Source: Solea solea
Taxonomy: Eukaryota; Chordata; Actinopteri; Pleuronectiformes; Soleidae
Reading direction: 5' to 3'
NCBI RefSeq assembly: GCF_958295425.1
Contig: NC_081151.1
Span: 23,449,799-23,513,798, forward strand
Length of the DNA: 64,000 nt
Below the pieces are notes generated by a model. The model searched no databases. It worked only from the letters and a program-made list of their open reading frames with translations, and had not been told where the DNA came from. A program made the position numbers and the translations under genes. Shown in pieces: positions 44,621-57,090 of the stretch. The number at the start of each line of letters is the position of its first letter. Positions within the stretch are counted from its first letter, which is position 1.

Positions 44621-45330
44621 ATATTTTTTTTTATAGTTTCACTCTTTTCAGATTATTTCATTCCATCTCTTTACGGTGTCATTACATTTTACTTTAATGC
44701 TGCGACGTCGCACGCTTCCCTCTGGGTTCGGTCAAGTTTGCATCTTATCTGGTGTCGGCCGGATCCGTCCAGAGCCCGAGGACGGTAATAAGATTATCAG
44801 CCAGTATGGTCAGAATATTTTAGGATAATTACGAGTATTTAAAGGCCGTGTCTGTGTGAGAGGGAACTCTGGGTCAGTGACCCCAGACATGTTGCGGGGT
44901 GACGTCAGTCCCGCCTCATCGAACCGCGTCCTTCATATTCCTGAAGTCAAATGAGATTCCCCCGCATTAATATTCAGAATGATGATGATTTGACGGATGA
45001 AATGTCGAAGCTGTCCCCCGCTCTGCTCCGGTCTCCGTCGCTGTCGTGCGGTTGATTTTGGGAACAGTTTGACAAGCAGCAGTCCGTGTCTGGAATCGGA
45101 GCTCCGTCTTTTCTGAGCGAGGAGAAATTTATTTTCCCTTCCCGAGGTTAATTTACTCAAGTTGATCAAATCATGAGATCATTTAAAAGATATTTCTTTA
45201 ATGATGCATAGATAATGAATGTCGAGGCCAATACTGATGTCAAACCCTCCACCACTACTTCATTATTAAATACAGTTGCCCACAGCGGCAGAGGAGAGGA
45301 CAAAGAAATGCAAACAAAAAATAGTTTCTT

Positions 45331-45580
45331 TAAAAAGTCTCTTTGAGTCACTGAGGTAAATCTGAACAAATTGACAAAATAAGACATTTGAACTTAGTGA
45401 TGGAGGCAGCAGTGGATCAACAACTCCTGTGTGCTGTGATGTTAAAATCACTGATTTTCTCTATGGGGTTTGGTGTGGGAGAGTGAGTGGTTTACAAACT
45501 TCAGTTTCCTGTTGGAAAAGTCTGTCTCACAGTGAGAAGAAGACGTAAACAAGTTCTTAAAGATGTCTTAGACTTAGGAG
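45331..45580 (+). mobile_element. Fold-back MITE-like element, left arm missing
   Basis: It starts within the middle (GAGTCACTGAGGTAAATCTG) and contains the complete right arm out to GAAGACGTAAACAAGTTCTT. The next copy begins about 60 bp later. Confidence 0.8.
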
Positions 45581-45639
45581 GTTGTTCTCCTAAACTGCAG
45601 CGTGACTGGCCAAAGTCTTAAAAGGAGGACGAGAAGACT

Positions 45640-45985
45640 AGTTTGTAAACCACTCACTCTCCCACACCACATTCCATAGAGAAAATCAGTGATTTTAAAA
45701 TCCACTGCTGCCTTCATCACTAAGTTCATATGTGTTATTTTAGGATTAGGATTTAAAATCGTACTTTCAGATTTACTTCAGTGACACAAAGTGACCACAT
45801 GAGGCAGCAGTAGACCAGCAGCTCCTGTGTCCCCACAAGCTAAAATCACGGATTTTCTCTATGGACTTTGGTATGGGAGATTGTGATGTTTATAAACTTC
45901 ACTTTCCAGTCTGAAAAGTATGTCTAAGATAAAGACGTGATCATGTTCTTAATATATCGCAGACTTAATTTTAACTTGATGTTTT
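45640..45985 (-). mobile_element. Fold-back MITE-like element, opposite orientation
   Basis: Left arm AACCACTCACTCTCCCACAC, middle CAGTGACACAAAGTGACCAC, right arm TTGGTATGGGAGA, and distal GACGTGATCATGTTCTTAA. It lies in a head-to-head pair with the preceding copy. Confidence 0.8.
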
Positions 45986-46159
45986 TGTTTTTAAGTGAGA
46001 GCTCCGGCTGGTTTTCAGTCACCGTGAGCGACCGTTCGTAAATCTAGGAAAAGTGATGCACTTTAGAAAAAACTTGAGTCCAAAAAAACACACATTAGGA
46101 GTCATGCTCTGCTTTCTTATACACACTCAGACACACACTCGCTCTCTCCTCTCCTCTCT

Positions 46160-46310
46160 GCTCCTGGGTAATTAGCTGATTAGCTGCTTAATTAGCAGCA
46201 TGTAATCATGGCGATGGATGAGCTGCCTAATTGAGGAAGTGAAGAGAGGAGTGGAAGAGTTGTCTCGGTGTGGAGGATGACATTCTGAGAGTCTCCGCTG
46301 AATACACACA
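46160..46310. promoter_or_regulatory. Candidate enhancer with clustered TAATTA sites
   Basis: GGGTAATTAGCTGATTAGCT, then GCTTAATTAGCAGCATGTAA, TCATGGCGATGGATGAG and GCCTAATTGAGG pack several TAATTA/CTAATTG homeodomain cores into about 80 bp with TTAGCTG spacers. This style of sequence is frequent in vertebrate developmental enhancers. Confidence 0.4.
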
Positions 46311-46321
46311 GAAAGACAGAC

Positions 46322-46359
<38 letters not shown>

Positions 46360-47084
46360 TCCGTCCAGGGACGAGCGATCACTGCTGGAGCAGAAATGAA
46401 TCAAATCCAGGAGCAGAACAGAAAAATAATCCGTCGACCAAGTCTCGTCTCCTCTGAGAGAGCGAGGGAGAGGGAAGGAGAGGGTGGTGGAGGTGCAGGG
46501 CTGTGTTTGTTGTCGGAGTTGAGTAGATTTGATTAGAGTTGAGATGAACAGAGTAGAAAGAAACAGAATCTCATGTCTGAACTCGTCCCTTTTATGGCAG
46601 ATGAAATCAGTTGCGTTCGCCGTCAGTGGGATATTTCATTTTCCTCCCAGGTTCATTTTTTTCTGCTGGGGAAACAAAATGAAGAAGAAGCCAAAGTAGA
46701 TTCGGCTGCTCCACTCAATCGCTGTCTGCTCGTGATGGAGCCGTTCCATCTTAAAGTGTAAATTCTTTTCTCTTTCAAATTAATTTCCATGTATCTGTTC
46801 AATTTGATTTGCTAATGTAAAAGTTCAGAGTTGTAAAAGTGTGTCAACACTTGCTGAACTTCACTTGAGTTTGAGTCTGAGGTGAGAAAAAATCGGCCGT
46901 AAAATCGTGCCATATGAGCTTCTCATAAACATATCGGCACTATTTATATTATAAAAACAAATCAAATCCTTTATTTCTCTGAAGAAAAACATTTATATTG
47001 ACATTATTTGTGATTTTTTTATGGTTGCGATTATGATTCGTACATTTCATTTATAGTTATTAGTCATGTTTATTTTAATTTAAC

Positions 47085-47290
47085 CTTTATTTAACCAGGA
47101 AAATCCCATTAAGATTAAGAAACCTCGTTTTCAAGGGAGTTCTGGGTAAAATAGGCAGCAGCAAAAGACAAATAAAAAGAAAACGGATTCAATTTAAAAG
47201 CAGATTATGTAAAACAAGTGCATGTTCCATGCATAAGGTGCAGAATTTTTAAAAAAGGATAAAATATTAAACCCCTATATTTACCTCTTT
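47085..47290. repeat. Dispersed fish repeat (TTTAACCAGGAAAATCCCAT type)
   Basis: TTTAACCAGGAAAATCCCAT, then AACCTCGTTTTCAAGGGAGT and CTGGG are motifs of a widespread teleost interspersed repeat. Confidence 0.6.
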
Positions 47291-47592
47291 GTCATAATGG
47301 TTTTAACAACTACATCTGTGTAATCAGATAGATTGTTTCCCTGAATTTTATTGATCCAAAATTCCCTTTAAAACCCATTTACTACTTACTAAAGCAACAA
47401 GATGAAAGGTTTTCAGCATGAATATATGCCGGAATAATATTTTATATGACTTTTGACCCATAACAATACATTTCTTTCATATAAATGTGAATAAAACACA
47501 TTTTCCTACATTTTCTTCATAGTTTCATCGTTATAAACCGCTGACTTCTTTATACAAAGCTTACATTTACTGAAATATTCCTTGTTTCTTTC

Positions 47593-47593
<1 letters not shown>

Positions 47594-47627
<34 letters not shown>

Positions 47628-47629
47628 CT
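47594..47629. repeat. (AT)n array
   Basis: About 17 AT units lie in an AKAP6 intron. Confidence 0.9.
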
Positions 47630-50600
47630 ATAGATATTATACAGAAATGGTTTGTCTTTCTGTTGCCGTCCTCCTGCTGTCTCTGCTGTTGGACATGAAT
47701 ATTTTACTCCAGACTTTGTTGTTTTTTTTATTTTTTCATCCTCGCCCTTTGACCCCCGCAGACGCTGCTGTCTCGACCTTGACCGCCTCTTCATTCATTT
47801 TGTAACGCAGCGGCCGTCGTTTGCGTCCACGTCACGTAAATGTGCGGCTCGTTCCGTGAAAGCTTATGAGGAAATATACATATATACACACACGCACACG
47901 CACATACACGCTCCTGTAATGATGCTGCTGCACCACAGAAAAGAAAAGAGAAGACGGAGAGAGAGAGAGAGAGAGAGAGAGGGTCCAACAGTTAGATAAG
48001 TGTCCTGCAGGTCATGTGATCACATGATTGTGTGTGTGTATGGCATCAGCGTCCTCAGTGTGAGGTGTCTGTGTTTGCCGGCGCTGCGGCGCGTCGGCCT
48101 ATCTGCGAGCAGTGGGGGACAGACAGACAACAGACTCACATCAACACTCGTCTGATTGGCCCGGCGGGAGGGCGGGGCCACCAACCGACACGAGAGACGA
48201 GAGGAAAATAAGAGAGAGAGAGACGGAGGAGGGTGTGTGTTTATTTATTTATTTTCTTTTGTTGTTTCTATAGATAAACAGGTTGAAGAGGAGGTAAAGG
48301 TAAAGCAAACACTGAGTGAGTGAGTGAGTGAGGAGAGGAGGAGAGAGTTTGTGAAGTTAATCTAAACTGTGAGTCACCGGTTTTCATCTGAGGAAATTCA
48401 ACATAAGATAAGATAAGAGAGTCCTTTATTAGTCATTTATATTGTAAAATGTAAATCAAGATCATTATTAATAATAAACATGCATTTCCACATTTGGTAC
48501 AATTCCTCTAAACCTTAAATATCACATAAATCCCGGGTTCTCAAACTGTGGTGCGTGCGAGCTTCCCCTGCTTCCTTTGCAGCTGAGCCTCACATTAAAA
48601 GTTTATCAGTGAGTGTTACTGCTGTGCTTTTAATTTGAAAAACTTGAGAACTGTTAATGATGACATCACAACATTTTATCCTGTGAGCTGTAAAATAATT
48701 TAAAAAAAAACCTCTTCGCAGTTTTCTAATCCACATTTATTAGCAATAAATATTAATGTTGAGTTTAGTAATCTAATGTAATCTGGGCTTGAGTTTCAAT
48801 GAAATGGTGGGATTATGAACATGAGGGTGAGCATAGTGTCTCTCTCTCGCTCCTGTTGTCCTCGTGTTCCATCCTCGTCTCGTGCCGCGGACGCACAGAA
48901 ATGTAATGGCGGAGGACGAGCTCGGCATGCTGGGAGTTTGAGTCCACGTCGCTCAGCGTTGTCTGAACAGTGATTATTTCAGCAAACGGCGATTTGGGCG
49001 GAGTTCTCAGCTCCCAGCAGGCCGCCGCCATGTTTCCCAGGAGCCTCAGTGGATTACAGTCATGAAAGCAGCTGTAAGCAGCCCCAGTGCATGCTGGTCC
49101 ATCAAATCTATGAACTTCTGGTCTTATCTTCTCTCTGTTTCCTTTACTTTCACTCTGCCTGATCCCCTCTTTCCTTTTCCTTCCTTTCTTTCTTCATTTC
49201 CTCTTTCCTCTCCTCCTTCCTCTCCCTTACTCGCTTCCTCTTATCCTTCCTTCCTCTCCTGTGATCCCATCAATACTTTTGATTTCCATCTCTCCTTCGT
49301 AACGAGCAGCAGCAGCAGCAGCAGAGATTGACAGAATCATATCAATATATATATTTATATATGTATATATTTGTTTAGGGTCATGGTTGTAATTAACATA
49401 CTGACGCTCAATCGGTCAAGGTTTGTGTCTCACACACACACACACACACTGGTATCATCACAGAAACTCGTCTTCACACACGAGGACAGACTCGCACAGA
49501 TTCGATGCAGTGATTTGTAGACGAGGTGAAAACACAGACTCCAGTCATTTCCATCACATTTACCTTCACACCGTCCTCTTCCTCCTCCTCCTCCTCCTCC
49601 TCCTCCTCCTCCTCTGCTCTGTCATTAGTTTTTCTGAATCCCTCTCAGATACAGATATGGAAACCAAACTGGATGCTGAGAATATGAGAATTGTCTGTGT
49701 TACACTTGTTATTCAGCGGCGGATGTTTGAGGTCGGACTGGAAACAATGAATTTCAGGCGTCACGTTAGTGAACATCCTCAGTTTTATGTAAATGACTTC
49801 TCCATTTCCTCAGTGTGTGTGTGTGTGTGTGTTTATCTCGCTGGTTTGTTTCCATATAAGATTCAGTCTGCAGCCTCACGTCGACCTCTGTGTGTGTTTG
49901 TGTGTTGTGGGCGCTCGTCTCTGCCTGCAGCCGTCCACCTGAAGACGCAGTTAACCGTCCTCTGAAACGTGAGACAATTACGGCCGATTACCTGAAATGA
50001 TTCGACTCAATTTTTGTTTCAATAAATCAAGATAATTAATTTTTTGCCTGGTTATGAAAGAGATTTTCGCAGAACTTATGAATCTCTAACCTGGTGCGTC
50101 ATTAAAAATATTCATTTGCTTGAATAAATGTTGTTTAAATGCAAACTATTCATCCTACGATGACTATCGGACATTTAGCTGACAGCCCATAGTCACGTGA
50201 AATTATCGTGGTCACGGTTTCTACGCTACGTTAAAAAATGCAACATTTCGTGATTTATTTAAAAGTGCCACAAGGGGGAGCTGCATCTTTTCAGTCATTC
50301 CAGGATGTCACGATTTTTACTCACCATTCTTGTTGTTCGCTCTAAAATATTAATGAAGAGTAACATGTTTTTGTAATGTTACAATATTTTAAGTATCGCA
50401 TTTGTGACATTTTATTATATATAGTGAAAATTGTTTCATAATCCATCAATCTGTGGATTATTTGATTATGTTAAACTGCGTCATGTGGTGTCCGTAAAAT
50501 GACGAAAATGTTCTCCAACAAACCAAGGATCTAACACGAGCAAAGAGACCAGAACGTACTCATATTTAAGAGGCTGAAGAGAATCCCAGAAACACTCAAA

Positions 50601-52199
50601 CGTATTCAAAATAGTTGTTTGTTAATTAAATAATCCATTAATAACATCTTTATGGACAGAAAAAACATTTTAAACAGAAAAATTACACACGTCTGAGTCA
50701 AAACGCTGTCCACAAACAAAAGATCTTCACTTTTCTTCATCACACGTTCACAGTAAAGAAAACAACAACATTTGTAGAAATGAATTCATTCATGATCAAA
50801 CACTACAGATACACACACTGTGCCCTCACAGGGTTTAATTAAATAAATCCACATGTAATCGATGAGTTTGTTTAAGTGTTTTTTTTTATTCATCTGTGAT
50901 TTTTCAGCTTCTTAAATGTGAATATTTTCTGGTTTCTTTGCTCCACATAACGAAGAAATCATTAAAACTTGACAAATGGAGAAAACAACCGACAGTTTCA
51001 GTTTTTTCACGTTTTTCCTCTTTGTGTCGTGACTCACACAAAATAAAAGCACACGTTCCTGTGCTTTTATTTTGACACAGTGAGAAAGTTAGTGATCCTG
51101 ACGTCTCTGACTGAAGCTCCCTCGTCTCGTTTGGTGTGCGTGAAAATGCATTGAAACGTGAACTGTGCGTCTCCTCGTCTCGTGCTCCTCTCTTCAGAGC
51201 GGAGGTTTAAACTCTTCACGTCTGTTGTGACTGCTTGTGAATCCTCTTCAGCAGTGAAGTGGATTCAAACGGCACAGATCTGTACTGGATCAGATACGAC
51301 TTCGACTCGTTCTCCTCCCGTTCTTTCTTTACATTTTACTCCGCGAAAAAATAAAGAGAAGAAATAAATTCAGGGAAAATATTTTTAAATAATTCTATTT
51401 ATTTCATTTATTCTTAATTCAGTTTCATGTTTTAATTCTTCAGTCTCTTCATGAATCCTCATGTTGGCCAGTAGATGGCAGTAACTCTCCACCAGGCAAC
51501 GAACGCTGCTTCTCTTCTTCTTCTTCTCCTCCCTATGTTGTTTTCCCCTCTCTTCATCAGTCCACCTGTGTGTGTGTGTGTGTTATCTCTTTCATTTTCA
51601 CTTCTTTTTCCTGTTCTTCTTTTTCCACCCCTGTTGATTTTTCTTGTTTTCCTCCACTTTTCTTTTTTCCAGCACTGTGTTTTTCTTTCTTCTCTCTAAA
51701 TTGTTTGTTTCAAGCGTCCTCGCCGCATCATTTTCGTGCCGTAACTACCTCTCATTTTCATTTCATCCACTTCTCAGTCTCTTCTCGTTTCATTCTCGCC
51801 CTCCACACTCTCACTCTGTTCTCGCTCTTTTCTTCATTTCACCATTTTCACTCCTCACTCCTCCCTCTGTCTGTGTTTTTAATCCTAATCTGTGTTTACC
51901 TGTTACATCCGGCAGCTCTTTCTTCTCTTTCTGTCCTTGAATTTCTCTCCTCTCCTCTCCTCTCCTCTTGTTTCCTCCCCTCACCTGCCTGTCTTCTCTT
52001 TATCTCTCTCTTCTTTTTTCCAGAGTATCTTCTCTTCTGGTCCTCATCCTCTCATCCCTCCGTCCCTCTCTGCTGCAGTGTTTTTGTTGAGTGTTGTGTT
52101 GATGTGGGTCCAGCAGATTCTGGACAGAACCTCACAGTTTTTTTTTCATGTTATGACTGTTTTAAATCTCTCTCTCCCTCTCTCTGTGTTTGTCCCCAG

Positions 52200-52322
52200 T
52201 GTTTCGTGCAGCAGTTGGACGGCTTCATCTCGTGGCTGCAGGAGGCGCTGGACAGCACGGAGAACTGGACGCAGCCCAGACAGGAGCTGGACAGCCTGAG
52301 GGTTTACCTGGACACACACCTG
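52200..52322 (+). CDS. AKAP6: AKAP6 coding exon 10: start of first spectrin-like repeat
   Basis: This 123-nt exon (41 codons, phase 0) encodes CFVQQLDGFISWLQEALDST, then ENWTQPRQELDSLRVYLDTH, matching AKAP6 (LDEFIQWLNEAMETTENWT in mammals). This begins the spectrin-like region that anchors the scaffold to the nuclear envelope through nesprin-1-alpha. The acceptor is a strong CT-rich tract ending TCCCCAG. The donor is CTG|GTCAGA, and CA tracts begin about 10 nt downstream. Confidence 0.96.
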
Positions 52323-52408
52323 GTCAGAGCACAAACACGCACACTCACACGCTGTGTTTTTATCCCTGCATCTGCGAGGACACGCTCTGCTGCTGCACGC
52401 ACACACAC

Positions 52409-52449
<41 letters not shown>

Positions 52450-52914
52450 GGCTCCAGCAGCAGAGACTCAGCATGGTGCCACTCTGTGTGAATGAAGTGT
52501 CAGAAAAGGAGCCGGTGCTTTGAGACGAGCTGAAAACACAACCTGCTGCTCGTTCTCTCTTCACACTCACCTGACGTGAAACAGCTGATCAACAGCTGAT
52601 GATCAGCTGATCAACAGCTCATCATCACGGTCACACAAACGGGCACTGGTGCTTTTTTACTTTGCCATGGTTACGGTTTGATGTGGTTTGTGTTTCCACT
52701 GTGGATCACAGGTTTTTCTGGGACTGATGCTGATTTGTCTTTTCTTTTTACCTCAATCTGATGAAAGAAAACTCTTTAATGTTCAAAAAAGTAACACATA
52801 AAATGCACAACTTCAGTAACCTAACCACACACACACACACACACACAATTCACACATGGGTTTATGATCCCAAATTTGCATGTTTTCATTTACATACATG
52901 CATATAAATGTGAC

Positions 52915-53330
52915 ACACACACCCACACACACACGCGCTGGTTTCTATGACTTCAGAGGACATTACATTGACTTACATTCATTCACCTTAACCATCATTA
53001 CTATTGACCTAATCCTAATCCTGACCTCAGCCTAATTTTAAAACAGGTCATCGCCTTAAACTTAAGTCAATTACTTGATTTTTGTCCCCATCATGTGACA
53101 GTGTAAACAGATTAAGGTCCCTACAACATAAGGAATAACAGGTACACGCGCACACACACAGGTTTGAAACCTTTCAAATCTTAGTCCTAAACCTATAACC
53201 CGTTTCTCAGAAATGAGGTTCTGCCTCATTAGGACCAGGTTTTGGTCTCCATGAGGACAACTGGTCCTGACAAGGTCAGTGTTTATGACAAAAGGACCTA
53301 AGGAGGTGGAGAATACAAGAACACACACAA
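52915..53330. repeat. CA-linked TCCCC repeat, copy 3
   Basis: CACACACGCGCTGGTTTCTA and GACTTCAGAGGACATTACAT are followed by CCTAATCCTAATCCTGACC, GTCCCCATCATG and GGTACACGCGCACACACACA. A second, related segment with GAGGACAACTGGTCC lies at 53160-53330. Confidence 0.75.
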
Positions 53331-54005
53331 TAATAAAACCGCACCACTACAGGCAGCAGAGCAGAGAATGTAGAATATGAAAACTGACTTTCTGTCCAAA
53401 CTTTAGCTTCTTCCTGAAAGTGTTCTTTTCAGGCGACATTAAACGACTCTAAAGTCTCCCTGACTTCAGCTTCTTTCAGCCGAAACACTGTACACTGTGT
53501 TTGTAGTTGTACATCACTGTGTTTACACGTCAACAACTTCATCAATGACCTTTGGAGAGCAGCGTACGCAGCTTTTAACTCAGACACTGTCAAGTATTAT
53601 ATTGTATTATATGTCGAGATGACTCAGTGTCAGATTTGACACGGTGAAAATGTATTTACCAGCGAGCCACAACAAGCCATTTTAAAAACACAAGTTCAGG
53701 TCGCATGATACACGTCGCCTTGTCTGCTTTAAAAGGCTGCTTTCTTTTAAAATAATAATAATAAAAAAATAATCTCTAAATCAAAAAAAGGATCAGTGCA
53801 TCTCTATTTCCACCGTTTGACACGAGGGAGGGATCTGCTGGAGGTCATAAGATCAGGAGTTTGGCGTCGCCTGTAAAGTGCAGAGGGACGATGTGAGCGA
53901 CGGGAAAATAAACAACACGGAACAGACTCTCATTTCATCCTCACCGCCTTTATCCACGTTCCTCTCTTTTTGTTCCAATTTGTTTTCACCTGCAGCTCTT
54001 TGTTT

Positions 54006-54041
<36 letters not shown>

Positions 54042-54176
54042 CATCTGCCCTTTCCTTTCTCCCTTTTCCTGCCTCTTTGTCTCTTTTTATGTCTCCTTCA
54101 ATCTCACTGTGTTCGTTTTGTTGTTTTTACCAAACAGATTAAAAAAAAAAAGGCAATGTGTTTTTCTAATTTACAC

Positions 54177-54214
<38 letters not shown>

Positions 54215-54539
54215 GGAGAGAGGGAGAAACAAACCGAAGTATTAGCATATAAGCGTGCAATGTAAATGCATACACACAACAGTAGACATGTCTCCTAGCT
54301 GCACGCACACACACACACACACACACAGGTTCCATTTGCATACATTTGCATGTTCCTAGACAGATTTCTAAATCAACATATCTGTCCCTGCAGAACAGCA
54401 TCTCCCTCTCACACACACACACACACGCTAACTTGTCTTATCTCGTTATTTATTTCAGCTGTGTGTGTATATGTGTGTGTGTGTGTGTTTGTTTTTGGGG
54501 TTTGTTTACACGTGTCGTGCGTCGACTTTGTTGTGGGTG

Positions 54540-54680
54540 CCAGCAGCGCTAACGTTAGCGGCGGTTAGCTTCAATTAGAATTGCCGGCTCTTAATTGGCG
54601 CGTCTCGTTAAATAAAGCAGGGAGAGGATGAAAAAGCATCGCTAATAGGACTTTGAACTGCTGCACTGTTGATAGCGCGC
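54540..54680. promoter_or_regulatory. Candidate intronic regulatory block
   Basis: GCGCTAACGTTAGCGGCGGT, CAATTAGAATTGCCGG, CTTAATTGGCGCG and GCATCGCTAATAGGAC form a dense, non-repetitive stretch between CA/TG arrays. GCTAACGTTAGC is a 12-bp perfect palindrome. The function is inferred. Confidence 0.3.
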
Positions 54681-56572
54681 TCGCTAACTGACTGTGTGTG
54701 TGTGTGTGTGTGTGTGGCTGCGTCGATAGTCACACTTGCACTTTGTAGTTATTAGTGAGTATTTGTGTGGATATTTGTTTGATGACTGCAGCAGAGCCAG
54801 GTTTCTGTGAATCAGACAGTAATGTGTCTCTTCACTGCAGTCAACACAGAGAGAGGACAGGACACAGGGACAGACGGGGGTGTACATGTCCTGCGTCTCA
54901 TGTCGAGGCTGGGGTTGAGGTCGGGACGCTTGACTTTGACTTTCTGTCGCGTCCTGACTCAGAGTCAGTGCAGATAAGAAACAGGAAGGGACTTAACCTG
55001 ACCTTTTATGTCTGTCTGAGTTTTCAAAGTACGACTACATCCATACAACCGTGTGGAGACGAGCATTTAATCTGCGTATCAGAGATAACGTGCAGCCGCA
55101 CTGACGGATTCTTTTCTCTGTCGCTGTTTGTTTGTCTGAAGAAAACATCAGAGCTGAGGCTTCTGTTATGAGACGTGAGACGAGGTGAAACCCAGAGTAA
55201 CCCCGCGTGTTCCTTCTCTGTTGCGGCACAAGAAGTGATTTGCATCCACTTTAGTTAATGTGTCGACTTCCACTGACTACGTCACTTACGCAGAGAATAG
55301 AGATAATAGTTCTATTTTATCCAGACGACACACCACGGCACTTCAATTCAGCAGAATTTGGCACGAGCGGAACCAAACGTCCAACACTGATACAACGTTA
55401 CAGCGCCCGGTGTCTTTACTCTTGCAAATCCAGTGTTCTCTTCTTGTTCTCCGGTCAGTCGGTGAAATATCCGCTTAGTTGTATCCACCCCCCCCCACCC
55501 CCATTTCGCGACTCCAGCTTTCCTGCCCACAAAAAAACTCAACTCTCCTTGTACGAAGTTTTCTGTAAACACGACAGACTCTTGACACTGTAGTACACAT
55601 ACCAGCCCTGTATGTGGCACTGTGACACTGCCAAAAGAAATACACCCAAAAAATGGAGTAGAGGACATGAAGCTTGAACACTGTACAAACAACAAAATCA
55701 TCGTTTTCCCAAAGTAACATATTGGTTTTATACCTGAAAACACAAGGAGAAAGTTTTGAGATATTTTTCACTCTGGGAACTGAGAACTGAAACGATACCA
55801 AACTTGTGCGAATTCTCCTGAACGCTAGTTCTGACGAGTTTTTTGACTTTTGTCTTAATGTGCACGGCAGCCTTGATGCAGGTGCAGAATTGACCACAAT
55901 TTAAAAGAAAAGGACAATGCTCCAGAAGCCTCGTCAGTGTGGATGTAGCCTCGGTAGTGTCTTCACTTCCTCGTCTTAATCTTCTTCTTTATGCCCCCCC
56001 CCCCAAAGATGTGGAACTTTTAAAATGTCACAAATATATTTGAGTTGTTTTTTTGCCAAAGCTGCTGCTCAGTGGCATTTTTATCAATGAGGAGGAACTG
56101 GTGAATTTGCAGGGGACTATTTTCTGCCGGGGATTAATCCACCTTTGTGTGTGTGAGACACAAACACATATGATTCTCGTTATTTGGATCGATACGTTGA
56201 TGTTTTTCCTCTCTCTCTTGACAACAGGAACCACACAAATATAACGTCCTTTAGTCTCGCTGCAGTCATGCACAGTGATTTATATGAATGTCGTGTTCAG
56301 GGAACACACTTTGTCTATGTTTAATTTTCTCCCTCTACCTCACTCACTCTCTTGTTTGTGATTTTCTATTTCTTTGTCTCACACACACTCACACAAACTC
56401 ATTCCCTTTCCTACTCTCTCTCTCTCTCTCTCTACATATATATATATATATATATATATTGCTTTTTGTCACACACACACAAACACGTAAACACACACGC
56501 AAAAACACACAGCTCCAGGGCAGCAGTGGGCGGAGTGGATGTGCTTTCCCAGCTGAATATTTGGTCCAGCTG

Positions 56573-56603
<31 letters not shown>

Positions 56604-56689
56604 AGGACGCGTGGAGCAAATAAGCACAGGTCTTTCCGGAACCCCGGGGAGATCAGTGAGGCAAGAGGACGCTTACACTCTCACACACA

Positions 56690-56927
56690 AACACACACAA
56701 ATTGGTTCATCTATCCTTGTCAGGACTTTGCATAGACTTCCATTCATTGTGTGTGGGGTGTAGGGGGTGTGGGGGGGGCAAGTTACGGCCTTAACCATAA
56801 CCAAACCTAATCCTAACCTCACGTTCAAGCCTTGACCTCTAACCTCAACCAGGACCTTTAAAACATTCCATTTTACCACATTAGGATCAGAGTTTGGTCC
56901 CAACAAGGTCAGTGTTTATTGTGGAGA

Positions 56928-56930
<3 letters not shown>
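56690..56930. repeat. CA-linked repeat, copy 4
   Basis: ACACACAAATTGGTTCATCT, TCAGGACTTTGCATAGACTT, AACCATAACC, CCTAATCCTAACC and GTCCCAACAAGGTCAGTGTT follow the order of the other copies and end at another CA array (56931-56960). Confidence 0.65.
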
Positions 56931-56963
<33 letters not shown>

Positions 56964-56964
56964 C

Positions 56965-57090
56965 TGCTCTTTGTAAGGCACTGAGAGATGGCGGCCAATG
57001 AAAGGCCTATTGATTTGGTCTGATGGGTGATCCAGGCCTTTGAATCCCATTACCAGCAGCAGCAAAACACTACTGGTGGCAACATGAGAG
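56965..57090. promoter_or_regulatory. Candidate conserved intronic element
   Basis: GAGAGATGGCGGCCAATGAA, AGGCCTATTGATTTGGTC, TGATGGGTGATCCAGGCC and TTTGAATCCCATTACCAG form a balanced, non-repetitive block with a CCAAT box, an ATTGATT (TALE/PBX-like) site and a TTTGAA (TCF-like) site. It sits between a CA array and a G-rich tract. The function is inferred. Confidence 0.35.

Larger units (their letters stand above)
43482..52199 (+). other. AKAP6: AKAP6 intron of 8.7 kb with candidate regulatory blocks
   Basis: The protein joins directly across it (WRKIE to CFVQQLD). It contains a duplicated block (44012-44100 and 44378-44465), other high-complexity stretches (44378-45170, 46160-46310, 48060-48200), two MITE copies (45331-45985), a common fish repeat (47085-47290), GA, AT and TCC arrays, TTAAGAAGCTGAA-family sequence (50440-50960), and a CT-rich tract (51480-52160) before the acceptor. 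Confidence 0.85.

Noticed and set aside
49423..49965. A 180-codon open frame
   Set aside because: It is a mix of CA, TCC and TG repeats translated as His/Thr, Leu and Val/Cys, with no conserved block, and is inside an AKAP6 intron.
51570..52523. A 317-codon plus-strand open frame
   Set aside because: It is mostly CT-rich low-complexity intron (Phe/Ser/Leu) that happens to read through the real AKAP6 exon 52200-52322 and then a CA array. Only the splice-bounded 41 codons are coding.
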